From contig CAKQKH010000021.1 in the NCBI GenBank assembly GCA_934248075.1, forward strand, positions 1 through 22,822: DNA of 22,822 nucleotides, written 5' to 3'. The translations under genes were made by a program, and so were the position numbers. Each line of letters starts with the position of its first letter. Position 1 is the stretch's first letter. This DNA comes from an uncultured Alphaproteobacteria bacterium (GTDB lineage: Bacteria; Pseudomonadota; Alphaproteobacteria; RF32; CAG-239). Below, one piece after another: positions 6,586 to 14,230 of this stretch. The notes under the pieces were generated by a model. It had not been told where the DNA came from and made no database searches. It was given only the letters and a program-made list of their open reading frames with translations.

Positions 6586-6836
6586 GTGAATGGCGAATCA
6601 ACTAAAGTTGTATTTAAGAATCGGCAAGGTGTATTATCTGAGTCTTATAATTTGATTTTCGGTCGCAAAAATCTGTCGATTAAACTTTTGGGGCGTAAAA
6701 AAATGCACTAATTTGAGTTTTTTTTGCAGAGTAATTGTTTTTGTTATTGAAAATTAAATTTTTATTGCTTAAGTTAAGACTGTATTAGTTGTTTAACAAC
6801 TACGAATATTTGAAAACCCATATGGAGAATATAAAA
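6586..6836 (+). promoter_or_regulatory. AT-rich upstream region of pal with a 15-nt palindrome
   Basis: No gene is seen in this stretch between the ppdK terminator and pal. It should hold the pal promoter, but no well-matched -35/-10 pair stands out. AGTTGTTTAACAACT at 6787-6801 is a perfect odd-length palindrome about 35 nt before the pal start. It could be an operator or a small leader hairpin. Confidence 0.35.
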
Positions 6837-7298
6837 ATGAAAAAGCTTTTGAGTTTGTTCTGCGCAATCATTGCTTTGTCTGGTTGCTCTGCTTTGAGCG
6901 AGAGCTCCCTGTTTGGCGGCAGCGAGTGCGAATCTAAAATGGCTCGTGATTTTATGGAAAATGCTGAAGATAGAGTTTTCTTTGCTTTTGATAGCTCTGC
7001 AATCAGCGCTGATTCTGCTGAAATCCTGAATACTCAGGTTAAATGGCTGAAGAAACACCAGAATGTAAATGTTGTTGTTCAAGGCTACTGCGATGAGCGC
7101 GGTACTCGTGAATACAACTTGGCTTTGGGCGAGCGTCGTGCCAATGCTGTAAAACAGTATCTGGTTTCTCAGGGTATTGCTGCTGATCGCATTTCTACCA
7201 TTTCTTATGGTAAAGAGCGTCCGGCTGTTTTGGGTAACAACGAAGCTGCGTGGGCTCAGAACCGTCGCGCTGTTACCGTTGTTAAAGCCGGTAACTAA
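6837..7298 (+). CDS. pal: peptidoglycan-associated lipoprotein Pal
   Basis: Pal is an outer-membrane lipoprotein that binds peptidoglycan and, with the Tol proteins, draws the outer membrane in at division. The chosen ATG gives MKKLLSLFCAIIALSGC, a lipoprotein signal with the lipobox LSGC and lipidated Cys17. GGAG lies 9-10 nt upstream; the frame extends 16 codons further to a TTG, but that adds a non-signal extension. Residues from about 48 to the end are an OmpA-like peptidoglycan-binding domain, with VFFAFDSSAI, then GYCDERGTREYNLALGERRA and the closing NRRAVTVV. The length of 153 aa is normal. The tolQRAB genes that usually precede pal are absent here: ppdK sits upstream. A terminator follows pal, yet its usual partner cpoB is the next gene. 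Confidence 0.96.
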   Translation: MKKLLSLFCAIIALSGCSALSESSLFGGSECESKMARDFMENAEDRVFFAFDSSAISADSAEILNTQVKWLKKHQNVNVVVQGYCDERGTREYNLALGERRANAVKQYLVSQGIAADRISTISYGKERPAVLGNNEAAWAQNRRAVTVVKAGN

Positions 7299-7318
7299 TT
7301 TATATAAATTAGAAAGAG

Positions 7319-7348
7319 AACGCACCTTTGCAGGTGCGTTTTTTTTTG
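7319..7348 (+). terminator. Rho-independent terminator between pal and cpoB
   Basis: AACGCACCT at 7319-7327 and AGGTGCGTT at 7332-7340 form a 9-bp stem with a TTGC tetraloop, followed by about ten T. It is strong, so cpoB-tilS-smpB either has its own promoter in the 68 bp that follow or depends on read-through. Confidence 0.92.
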
Positions 7349-7416
7349 GCTTGTTATTATGTGAAAAGTAAATTATCTTGTGGATGTTGATTGAAAATTT
7401 TAGACTCGAGGTAAAA

Positions 7417-8265
7417 ATGAAAACGGCAAAATTTGGGTTGATGACAATGGCTGTTGTTTTGTGCGCCAGTCAGGCATATGCGCAAAGCGCATTGCAGACG
7501 GAAATTGATCAGTTGCGAGAAGATGTGCAGATTTTGCAACGGCAGGCGTACCGTAATAAGCAAGATGAGCTTAATCCGGCATCAGCTCAGAGTGTGGCAG
7601 TTCAGATTGGACAGTTTGATGAAAATTTGCGTCAGGCTATTGGAAAAATTGATGAGCTTGAATATAAAATTAAAACCTTAAACGAACGTCTTGACGTTAT
7701 GAACAAAGATATTGATATGCGTTTTAGAATGTATGAGGGAAAGCCTTTGGAAAACGGCGGAATGAACAATGCAGACACGGCTGTTAAAAAGTTTGAGGCG
7801 CCGGTGGCAAAAGGAGCTCCGGCTTCCATAGTTGGTGGCGCAGTTGCTAAAGGCGATGATCTGGCACCGGTAAAAACGCAGTCGGCAGAGGATATTTATA
7901 AACAAGGTATGACTGCTATTAATGCCGGCAACAATGACGAGGCGGCTCAGAAATTTACGGCTTTGATGACAAAATATCCTGAGCATAAATTGGCCGGTAA
8001 CGCGCAGTATTGGTTGGGTGAGGCTTATTATGCCAAAAAGGACTATGCCAAAGCGGCGGTGGCTTTTGGTAAGGGGCTGGAAAAATATAAGGACGGCAAT
8101 AAAGGAGCCGACAGCTTGTTAAAGTTGGGAATGTCTATGCGCGAGCTGGGTAAAAAAGAAGAAGCTTGCACGGCTTTTAAGACTTTGCCGACAGAGTTTC
8201 CGAAAGCTGAAGAAACAACCAAAACCAAGGCCGCCGGCTTTGCTAAGGCGTTGGAGTGCAAATAA
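7417..8265 (+). CDS. cpoB: cell division coordinator CpoB/YbgF, periplasmic TPR protein
   Basis: CpoB is a periplasmic protein that works with the Tol-Pal machine to couple outer-membrane constriction to septal peptidoglycan synthesis. The start is ATG 7417, with GAGGT just upstream; it gives a signal peptide ending ASQAYA, cleaved after Ala22. The frame extends 13 codons further upstream without a better start. After the signal comes a coiled coil (about residues 24-105, with Leu/Ile heptads such as IDQLREDVQIL) that mediates trimerisation in the family. A flexible Ala/Lys/Pro linker follows, then three TPR-like repeats (about 160-282) beginning AEDIYKQGMTAINAGN. At 282 aa the length is usual. 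The stop TAA is directly followed by the GTG of tilS, so the two are almost certainly translated from one mRNA. Confidence 0.93.
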   Translation: MKTAKFGLMTMAVVLCASQAYAQSALQTEIDQLREDVQILQRQAYRNKQDELNPASAQSVAVQIGQFDENLRQAIGKIDELEYKIKTLNERLDVMNKDIDMRFRMYEGKPLENGGMNNADTAVKKFEAPVAKGAPASIVGGAVAKGDDLAPVKTQSAEDIYKQGMTAINAGNNDEAAQKFTALMTKYPEHKLAGNAQYWLGEAYYAKKDYAKAAVAFGKGLEKYKDGNKGADSLLKLGMSMRELGKKEEACTAFKTLPTEFPKAEETTKTKAAGFAKALECK

Positions 8266-9351
8266 GTGCGGAAGTTCTTTGAGCAGTATCCGCTGACAGA
8301 TGAAATTATCGCCGCCGGAGTTTCCGGCGGTGCTGACTCTCTGGCGTTGGTTTTGCGGCTCAAAGATATGGGGCGAAAGGTTGTTGCTCTCAGTGTTGAT
8401 CATGGCTTGCGTCCGGAATCTGCGGACGAGGCGGCGTATGTTGCCAAAATTATGGCAGATGAGGGAATTGAACACCATATTTTGAAATGGGAAGGCACAA
8501 AACCGACTACGGCGATTGAGGCAGAGGCCAGAGAGGCGCGTTATAACCTTTTGTGCAGTTGGTGTTGGGAACATAAAATTAAATATTTGGCGGTGGGACA
8601 TCATCGCCGAGATCAGGCAGAGACTTTTTTGCTGAGGCTGCAAAGAGGCAGCGGTTTGTATGGATTGAGCGGAATGCAGCCGCTGAGTTGGCGTAATGGG
8701 ATTGAGATTATTCGTCCGCAACTTGATGATAATCCTGATGATTTGCGCGCGTATTTGCAAGAGCGCAAGATCCGGTGGGTGGAAGATCCGTCTAATCAGA
8801 GTCTTGATTTTCAGCGGGTGAAAATGCGCAAATTTTTGCCGGAATTGGAGCGTAAAACGGGGATAAGCGAGGAGCGTTTGGCTGAAACAGCAGCAATTTT
8901 GGCCCGAAGCAGAGCTTTTATTGAGAGTGAGGTGGAGCATCTGCGACAAACCAAGGTTCGTAATTATGGAAAGCGGATATTTTCGTTGGCCGGCGGAGTG
9001 GTTGCGGCGGTGCATGAGGAACTTGGTTATCGGTTGCTGAGCAATCTGTTGTGCCAGAGCGGAGAATTGGAATATCCACCCGAAGCGGTTGAGGTTTTGC
9101 GTTTGTTGGCGGAGTTGCAACAGCCGAATTTTAAGGGAGCGACTCTTGGGGGGTGTGAAATTTTTGCGGCGCAAAAGAGGATCTGGATTGTTCCGGAATT
9201 GCGAATCTCCGAGGTGTTAAGCAAAGCGAAATGGGAGAAAATCTTGCAATTTTTGCCGCAGTATGCTAATGCTAGCTTGCCCTATAAAGTGCGTCGGGCT
9301 TTATGCTATGAATATAAGAAGGTGTCAGATGGCAAAGAAAACAAAAAGTGA
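8266..9351 (+). CDS. tilS: tRNA(Ile)-lysidine synthetase TilS
   Basis: TilS attaches lysine to C34 of the CAU-anticodon tRNA-Ile in an ATP-dependent reaction, changing both amino-acid and codon identity from Met/AUG to Ile/AUA. The N-terminal PP-loop SGGADS is at residues 20-25. It is followed by SVDHGLRPES, GHHRRDQAETFLLRL and the RGSGLYGLSGM segment, and then WVEDPSN, all hallmarks of the family. The start is GTG immediately after the cpoB stop, with GGAG about 9 nt upstream inside cpoB. At 361 aa it is at the short end; a full E. coli-type C-terminal domain is not evident. The last 23 bp overlap smpB. The usual alphaproteobacterial order tilS-ftsH is not kept: smpB follows instead. Confidence 0.94.
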   Translation: MRKFFEQYPLTDEIIAAGVSGGADSLALVLRLKDMGRKVVALSVDHGLRPESADEAAYVAKIMADEGIEHHILKWEGTKPTTAIEAEAREARYNLLCSWCWEHKIKYLAVGHHRRDQAETFLLRLQRGSGLYGLSGMQPLSWRNGIEIIRPQLDDNPDDLRAYLQERKIRWVEDPSNQSLDFQRVKMRKFLPELERKTGISEERLAETAAILARSRAFIESEVEHLRQTKVRNYGKRIFSLAGGVVAAVHEELGYRLLSNLLCQSGELEYPPEAVEVLRLLAELQQPNFKGATLGGCEIFAAQKRIWIVPELRISEVLSKAKWEKILQFLPQYANASLPYKVRRALCYEYKKVSDGKENKK

Positions 9352-9808
9352 TTTTATTTCAACCGGACTGGTTGCGCAAAATCGTCGGGCTAATTTTGAC
9401 TATCTGATTGAGGAAAAATTTGTGGCCGGATTAGAACTGACCGGCACGGAGGTTAAGTCTTTGCGTTTGGGGCATGCCAATATTAATGACGCGTTTGGAA
9501 TTGAAAAAAACGGCGAACTCTATATCTCAAATATGTTTATAGCCGAGTACGCTAATAAAGGTTATGCCAGCCATGCGGAAAAAAGAGATCGCAAATTACT
9601 TCTCAAGCGTAAGGAAATTGTTGATATAATTAATGCGTTGGCTCGTAAAGGTTCAACCCTTGTGGCGGTTCGCTTGTTTTTTAATGATAAAGGGTTGGCA
9701 AAGTTGGAAGTTGGGCTGGGACGCGGCAAGAAAAATTATGATAAGCGGGAAGCAATTAAAGATAGATACTGGAAACTTCAGAAAGCCCGCATAATGGCCA
9801 TGGGGTAA
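9329..9808 (+). CDS. smpB: SsrA (tmRNA)-binding protein SmpB
   Basis: SmpB binds tmRNA and delivers it to stalled ribosomes for trans-translation. The ATG at 9329 lies inside the end of tilS (23-bp overlap) and has AAGAAGGT about 5 nt upstream. An earlier in-frame ATG at 9263 would only add tilS-derived sequence. The protein is 159 aa and shows the family features: an early NRRANFDYLIEE, GLELTGTEVKSLR, then NINDAF, the RKLLLKR patch, and a basic C-terminal tail (KKNYDKREAIKDRYWKLQ) that reaches into the decoding centre. The tmRNA gene itself was not found in this window. The 3-prime end faces aspS across a hairpin that may serve both genes. Confidence 0.96.
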   Translation: MAKKTKSDFISTGLVAQNRRANFDYLIEEKFVAGLELTGTEVKSLRLGHANINDAFGIEKNGELYISNMFIAEYANKGYASHAEKRDRKLLLKRKEIVDIINALARKGSTLVAVRLFFNDKGLAKLEVGLGRGKKNYDKREAIKDRYWKLQKARIMAMG

Positions 9809-9839
9809 TAATAACTCGCTCCAAGGCCTTTGCCCAAAA

Positions 9840-9886
9840 CAAAAGTGCCTTCACGCGCTATTATGGTACGCGTTCCGACACTTTTG
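9840..9886. terminator. bidirectional hairpin between convergent smpB and aspS
   Basis: CAAAAGTG at 9840-9847 and CACTTTTG at 9879-9886 pair, with an inner ACGCG/CGCGT stem extending the structure. The outer arms give A-rich and T-rich sides that could serve either strand, although the T-run after the stem is short. It lies between two converging genes. Confidence 0.6.
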
Positions 9887-9919
9887 CAACTTTAGAATCT
9901 ATGGTTTAAGTATTTTATT

Positions 9920-11683
9920 CTATGCAGGTTTGACGATGTTAATGTGCAAATCTTTTAACTGTTGCTCCGTAACTTCGTTTGGTGCCTGCATCATCAGATC
10001 CTGCGCTTTGCCGTTGAGCGGAAAAGCAATCACATCGCGAATAACTTCTTCGTCCAGCAAGAGCATAATCAAACGATCTACGCCATAAGCGGAGCCAGCG
10101 TGCGGAGGAGCGCCAAACTTAAAGGCGCTGATCATGCCGCCGAATTTATTGTCAACAACACTGTTGGCATAACCGGCAATTTCAAAGGCTTTATACATAA
10201 TTTCCGGTTCATGATTGCGAACCGCACCGGAAAGCAATTCAACGCCGTTGCAGACAAAGTCATATTGATAAGCCAGAATATCCAAGGGATTTTTGTTGAG
10301 GAGGGCGTCCATTCCGCCTTGCGGCATAGAGAATGGGTTATGCGAAAACTCAATCGCGCCGGTTTCTTCGTTTTCTTCATAGAACGGAAAGTCAACAATC
10401 CAACACATTTTGAAAGAATTGTGGTCTATCAATCCCATTTCTTCACCGACTTTGTTGCGCAAACGGCCGCTGAACTTGTCAAATTTTGTGTCTTTGCCAA
10501 TTATAAACAAGATTGCGTCGCCAGTTTTGGCACCCAAAGTAGCGGTGATTTCTGCTAATTTGTCCTCATTGAAAAATCTGGATAAGCCTTTGGCGCCGGC
10601 CGCGGCCAAGGCAATATAAGCAACGCCGCCCATGCCTTCTTCTTTGGCATAGCCGTCAAGCTTATCAAAGAAAGATCTTGGCTTGTCTCCGGCGGAGGGA
10701 ACAACCAGAGCCTTAACTACGTTGCCTTCTTTAACCAGAGAATCGTAAACGCCAAATCCGGACTCACCAAAAAACTGAGTGGCATTTTGCATAATCAGCG
10801 GGTTGCGCAAGTCTGGTTTGTCTGAACCATATTCAAACATTGCCTTGCGAAACGGAATATGCACAAACGGTGCTTGATCAACTTTTTTGCCAAACGCAAA
10901 TTCATTAAAAATGGTGCCTAGCGTATGTTCGATAACCGCAAATACGTCTTCTTGGGTGGCAAAACTCATCTCCATATCCATTTGATAGAATTCACCGGGA
11001 CTGCGATCAGCACGCGGATCTTCATCTCTAAAACAAGGGGCAATCTGGAAATATTTATCAAAGCCCGACACCATCAACAGCTGTTTGAATTGCTGTGGCG
11101 CCTGCGGAAGGGCGTAGAACTTGCCAGGATTCAATCGTGACGGCACCAAGAAATCACGCGCTCCCTCAGGAGAAGATGCGGTCAAAATAGGGGTCTGATA
11201 TTCAGTAAAACCTTGCTCCCTCATTAATTGGCGGGAACGCTCAATGACCTTTGAACGCAATAAAATATTGTTATGAATACGCTCTTTGCGCAAATCCAAA
11301 AAACGATAGCGCAGACGAATATCTTCCGGGGCGTCATCTTCTATTGCTACCTGAAACGGCAAAACTTGTGCCTCTGAATAAACCACCAATGAGTTTACCT
11401 TGATTTCAATATCGCCGGTAGGCATATTTTTGTTAATGCTTTCGCGCGCTACGACTTTGCCGGTAAAACCGACGACAGATTCCGGACGCAGAGCCTCAAT
11501 TTTGGCAAACAAATCTGAGTTGCTGTCAACCACACATTGAGTAATACCGTAATGATCTCGCAAATCCACAAAGCACAAATTGCCTAAATTGCGTTTGCGA
11601 TGAATCCACCCCGCCAACTTAACTTCTTTATTAATGTCTGCTGCCCGCAGTTCTCCGCAGGTATGCGTACGATAGCTTTGCAT
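9920..11683 (-). CDS. aspS: aspartyl-tRNA synthetase
   Basis: AspRS charges tRNA-Asp with aspartate (class II synthetase). The 587-aa protein has an N-terminal OB-fold anticodon-binding domain (about 1-105). Motif 2 is FRDEDPRADRSPGEFYQMD (about 218-236), with the two-residue PG insertion typical of alphaproteobacterial enzymes. A bacterial GAD insertion occupies about 290-420, and motif 3 is GSAYGVDRLIMLLL near the end. AGAGGTC about 6 nt upstream fixes the ATG. A point of interest is Leu34 in HRKRNLGNL: the non-discriminating P. aeruginosa enzyme has His there (RRRDHGG), and alphaproteobacterial AspRS usually resembles it, whereas discriminating E. coli AspRS has Leu. The gene stands alone behind the terminator at 11761-11794, so its promoter should lie in 11684-11760. 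Confidence 0.97.
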   Translation of the reverse strand: MQSYRTHTCGELRAADINKEVKLAGWIHRKRNLGNLCFVDLRDHYGITQCVVDSNSDLFAKIEALRPESVVGFTGKVVARESINKNMPTGDIEIKVNSLVVYSEAQVLPFQVAIEDDAPEDIRLRYRFLDLRKERIHNNILLRSKVIERSRQLMREQGFTEYQTPILTASSPEGARDFLVPSRLNPGKFYALPQAPQQFKQLLMVSGFDKYFQIAPCFRDEDPRADRSPGEFYQMDMEMSFATQEDVFAVIEHTLGTIFNEFAFGKKVDQAPFVHIPFRKAMFEYGSDKPDLRNPLIMQNATQFFGESGFGVYDSLVKEGNVVKALVVPSAGDKPRSFFDKLDGYAKEEGMGGVAYIALAAAGAKGLSRFFNEDKLAEITATLGAKTGDAILFIIGKDTKFDKFSGRLRNKVGEEMGLIDHNSFKMCWIVDFPFYEENEETGAIEFSHNPFSMPQGGMDALLNKNPLDILAYQYDFVCNGVELLSGAVRNHEPEIMYKAFEIAGYANSVVDNKFGGMISAFKFGAPPHAGSAYGVDRLIMLLLDEEVIRDVIAFPLNGKAQDLMMQAPNEVTEQQLKDLHINIVKPA

Positions 11684-11760
11684 GTTTGACCTCTATTAAA
11701 AATTAAATAAATCAGTTTCTCTTTTATTACGAAAATCAGCCAAAATCAACAGCAAAAGCA

Positions 11761-11794
11761 CAAAAAAACAGAGTCTGTACACAACAGACTCTGT
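11761..11794 (-). terminator. Rho-independent terminator of the 199-aa gene
   Basis: On the minus strand, ACAGAGTCTG (complement of 11785-11794) pairs with CAGACTCTGT (complement of 11768-11777) around a 7-nt loop. A run of seven T follows (11762-11768). The 10-bp stem is perfect. It separates the 199-aa gene from aspS. Confidence 0.92.
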
Positions 11795-11807
11795 CAGCTA
11801 AGCAAAA

Positions 11808-12407
11808 TTAAAGGTTCTTATACCTAATTTTGCGGAACTTTGGCTGAATATCAAGCGCTTCCGTCATTTTCAGAACCGCCTCTTTCCAGCCGTTTTCACC
11901 CAACACCGCTGGCCCTTGGCGATTGGTGTTTTCAGTATTGCAGCATATAGCATGCACGGTATTGTCTTCTTTGCGTTTGTAGGCATGAATTTTCAGGAAT
12001 ACACTATCATTACGATAAATTTCCTTGGCTACGGCACGGAATTTTTCCTGCCATGCCTCAAACCCGTCTTGCGGCACTACAAAGTCCATAACAGCGCAGT
12101 CAACCACAAAATACTGGCATTCGTTGCCGTATTTGTCCGTTTTAGGTTGCAAGTCTTTGTTTTCTTCAATCACATAGAACGGATAAAGATTATACCGTTC
12201 TGCCATGTGTTTCATGATGTCAAAGGCCGGTCCTTCGCGTTTGCGCAGCTCAATAAACAATACTTTCTCAACTCCTCCGGGCACAAGGGTTTTGCCTTTG
12301 CGAACTTTCGGAGAGAACTGTTTCAGCGCCGTAAGCACTGCATCAACAGCTCTAACATCTGCAGCATCTACGATTGCATACAGACGGCAGTCATTTTTTT
12401 TCTGCAT
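11808..12407 (-). CDS. hypothetical protein (199 aa), not recognised
   Basis: I do not recognise this protein. It is soluble in appearance, with no signal peptide or membrane helix, and has a mixed alpha/beta pattern. The beginning (CRLYAIVDAADVRAVDAVLTAL) reads as strand, turn, helix. Two further hydrophobic strands follow (KVLFIELRKREG and QYFVVDCAVMDFVV), then an aromatic helix (GFEAWQEKFRAVAKEIYRND) and a basic C-terminus (PKFRKIRYKNL). Four cysteines are present, two adjacent (ICCNTEN). No catalytic motif can be named. The ATG at 12407 has no clear Shine-Dalgarno, so the start is uncertain, but the good terminator just past the stop and consistent codon use support a real gene. It forms its own unit, divergent from rnd. 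Confidence 0.75.
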   Translation of the reverse strand: MQKKNDCRLYAIVDAADVRAVDAVLTALKQFSPKVRKGKTLVPGGVEKVLFIELRKREGPAFDIMKHMAERYNLYPFYVIEENKDLQPKTDKYGNECQYFVVDCAVMDFVVPQDGFEAWQEKFRAVAKEIYRNDSVFLKIHAYKRKEDNTVHAICCNTENTNRQGPAVLGENGWKEAVLKMTEALDIQPKFRKIRYKNL

Positions 12408-12578
12408 AAAATCAGTTTTTTGGGTTATGTGGTAATATTTACATCATCAGAAGCACCACCAACTGACGACAACAAAATTCACTCTCAATAATAAAAAAAG
12501 GGAACCCTTTATATTGCATCTTTTCTAACAATGCAAGCCCTAATATTTGTTTGTTATTAAAAAAATATTAAGTTTGCG

Positions 12579-12591
12579 CTGATATAATCAG
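12579..12591 (+). promoter_or_regulatory. extended -10 promoter of rnd inside a palindrome
   Basis: TGATATAAT at 12580-12588 is a perfect TGnTATAAT extended -10 element. It sits within the perfect palindrome CTGATATAATCAG (12579-12591), which could double as an operator. No good -35 is present, as expected for an extended -10 promoter. Transcription would start near 12595, leaving a very short leader before rnd. Confidence 0.55.
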
Positions 12592-12606
12592 ACACCGCTT
12601 AAGAAA

Positions 12607-13776
12607 ATGGAAAAAATTATGGAATACATCACTACCACCACTGCTCTGGAAGATTTATGCCAGCATTTGGCCTCGCATAAATTTGTTACCGTTGATTTGG
12701 AATTTTTACGCGAGCATAGTTATTATGCTAAATTGTGTTTGATTCAGCTTGGGTCGGAAGAGCGTTGCGCGGTGGTCGATCCATTAGCTGAAGACATTGA
12801 TTTGGCGCCGTTCTTTGCCCTGATGCAAAATTCTAAAGTCGTTAAGGTGTTTCATTCTGGGCGGCAGGATATTGAGATTATATACAATCTCAGCGGCAAG
12901 ATTCCGACTCCGCTGTTTGATACTCAAGTTGCCGCCATGGTAACCGGCTTTGGAGAATCCGTCAGCTATGAGAATCTGGTTTTACATTTATTGGGGTGCC
13001 GTTTGGATAAGACCAGCCGCCTTTCTGATTGGAGCAAAAGGCCATTGACGGAATCGCAATTGTCTTACGCATTGTCAGATGTTACTCATTTGGTTAATCT
13101 TTATACGCGGTTGCAACAAAAACTGGATTTGCTCGGGCGTAATGATTGGATAAAAGAAGAAATGGCTGTTTTGGAGAATCCTAATACTTATGAGATTCGT
13201 CCGGAAGATGCCTGGCTAAAAATCAAACACCGGTCTCACAATGCTTTTTTCCTTACCAAACTTAAAGAACTGGCGGCCTGGCGTGAACGTCGCTCACAGC
13301 TGAAAAATACTCCGCGCCACAGTTTTATTAAAGATGATATGTTGTTGGCTGTTTGTACCGCAGATCCGCAAAATAAAGAACAACTTTGCCAGATACGCAC
13401 TTTTCGTAAAGATATTGCCATGGGTAAACTGGGAGATGAGATTCTTGAGGTTTTGGAACGTTGTCGGCATATTCCCGAGGCAGAATATGTAACGCCGCCG
13501 AAATTAAAAGATTTACCGGATAAAAATTCTGCTCTGTTTGAACTGTTGAAGTTGTTGCTGAAAATAGTCAGTCAGCAGGAGGGCGTTGTTGCCAGACTCA
13601 TTGCCAATGATGAAAATTTACACGCTTTTAGTTGTTTTCAGGATCAAAACAATCCTATTCTGTCCGGTTGGAAAAAAGATATTTTTGGCTCCAAGGCTCT
13701 TGAAATGCGAAGTGGAAACATAACTATTGCCTACAATCCGCAAAGCCGGAGTATTGAGTTTAGGACGCATGATTGA
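12607..13776 (+). CDS. rnd: ribonuclease D
   Basis: RNase D is a 3-prime to 5-prime exonuclease that trims tRNA and other small RNA precursors. The DEDDy catalytic set is visible: Asp30 and Glu32 in VTVDLEFLRE, Asp88 in HSGRQDIE, and Tyr154 with Asp158 in YALSDVTHL. Residues after about 215 form the helical HRDC-containing C-terminal part. The length of 389 aa is normal. Two starts are possible. ATG 12607 and ATG 12619 are in frame, and neither has a strong Shine-Dalgarno. The second gives MEYITTTTALEDL, closer to family N-termini, and leaves a longer leader from the promoter at 12580, so it may be the true one. The stop lies 2 bp from the stop of the convergent ArsR gene. Confidence 0.93.
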   Translation: MEKIMEYITTTTALEDLCQHLASHKFVTVDLEFLREHSYYAKLCLIQLGSEERCAVVDPLAEDIDLAPFFALMQNSKVVKVFHSGRQDIEIIYNLSGKIPTPLFDTQVAAMVTGFGESVSYENLVLHLLGCRLDKTSRLSDWSKRPLTESQLSYALSDVTHLVNLYTRLQQKLDLLGRNDWIKEEMAVLENPNTYEIRPEDAWLKIKHRSHNAFFLTKLKELAAWRERRSQLKNTPRHSFIKDDMLLAVCTADPQNKEQLCQIRTFRKDIAMGKLGDEILEVLERCRHIPEAEYVTPPKLKDLPDKNSALFELLKLLLKIVSQQEGVVARLIANDENLHAFSCFQDQNNPILSGWKKDIFGSKALEMRSGNITIAYNPQSRSIEFRTHD

Positions 13777-13778
13777 TT

Positions 13779-14057
13779 TTAGGGATACATTTTTTGCAAT
13801 AATTCCAGAATTTGTATAACTTTTTCGCTTTTGATTGAATAAAATATGGTTTGGGCGGATCTTCTGGTTTTGACAATGCCCTGACTGCGCAAAACGGCCA
13901 AATGCTGCGATAGTGCCGATTGTGAAAGTTTAACTTTTTTTTCCAATTCTCCAACATTGTTTTCACCGGCATAAAGGTTATACAAGATATCCAAGCGGCG
14001 TTCGTTTCCAATGGCTTTTAACATCTTTGCGCTGTTTTCAATGTCTTGTTTTTTCAT
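13779..14057 (-). CDS. ArsR/SmtB-family winged-helix repressor lacking cysteines
   Basis: This is a small DNA-binding regulator of the ArsR fold. The ATG at 14057 has a very strong Shine-Dalgarno (AGGGAGGAAAAC). The upstream in-frame extension to 14102 is unlikely. The 92-aa product shows the fold throughout: AKMLKAIGNERRLDILYNL (helices 1-2), then VGELEKKVKLSQSALSQHLAVLRSQGIV (helix-turn-helix with recognition helix SQSALSQHLAVLR), then the wing KTRRSAQTIFYSI. No cysteine is present anywhere, so neither the classical ELCV metal site nor the two-Cys redox/persulfide sensing of BigR/SqrR-type relatives can work here; the inducer is unknown. It shares a 173-bp upstream region with xseB, where its own AT-rich inverted repeat (around 14087-14101) might be the operator. 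No obvious target gene adjoins. Confidence 0.88.
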   Translation of the reverse strand: MKKQDIENSAKMLKAIGNERRLDILYNLYAGENNVGELEKKVKLSQSALSQHLAVLRSQGIVKTRRSAQTIFYSIKSEKVIQILELLQKMYP

Positions 14058-14176
14058 GTTTTCCTCCCTGAAATTGGCACTTATCAGTAATATAATATAC
14101 AAACAGCGGCTTTCTAGCCCACCGATTAATAATTATTGCCGTAGTCATAAAATTGCGTAACAACTTACGACAAGGG

Positions 14177-14205
14177 TTGATATTGTTTTTGCAATATATT
14201 AGGAT
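14177..14205 (+). promoter_or_regulatory. candidate sigma-70 promoter of xseB-ispA
   Basis: TTGATA at 14177-14182 (5 of 6 matches) and TAGGAT at 14200-14205 (4 of 6) are separated by exactly 17 bp. The leader to the xseB ATG would be about 20 nt and contains AAAGGA. Confidence 0.5.
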
Positions 14206-14230
14206 ATCGGCAACGAAAGGATTATTGCCC

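Noticed and set aside
8119..9174. A 351-codon open frame on the minus strand across cpoB and tilS
   Set aside because: It is antisense to two well-supported genes, has low-complexity composition (Gln, Arg, Phe, Leu), and no motif.
12497..12510. AAAGGGAACCCTTT palindrome as a terminator
   Set aside because: The stem is at most 5-6 bp with a tiny loop, it lies upstream of both divergent genes, and nothing nearby needs to be terminated there.
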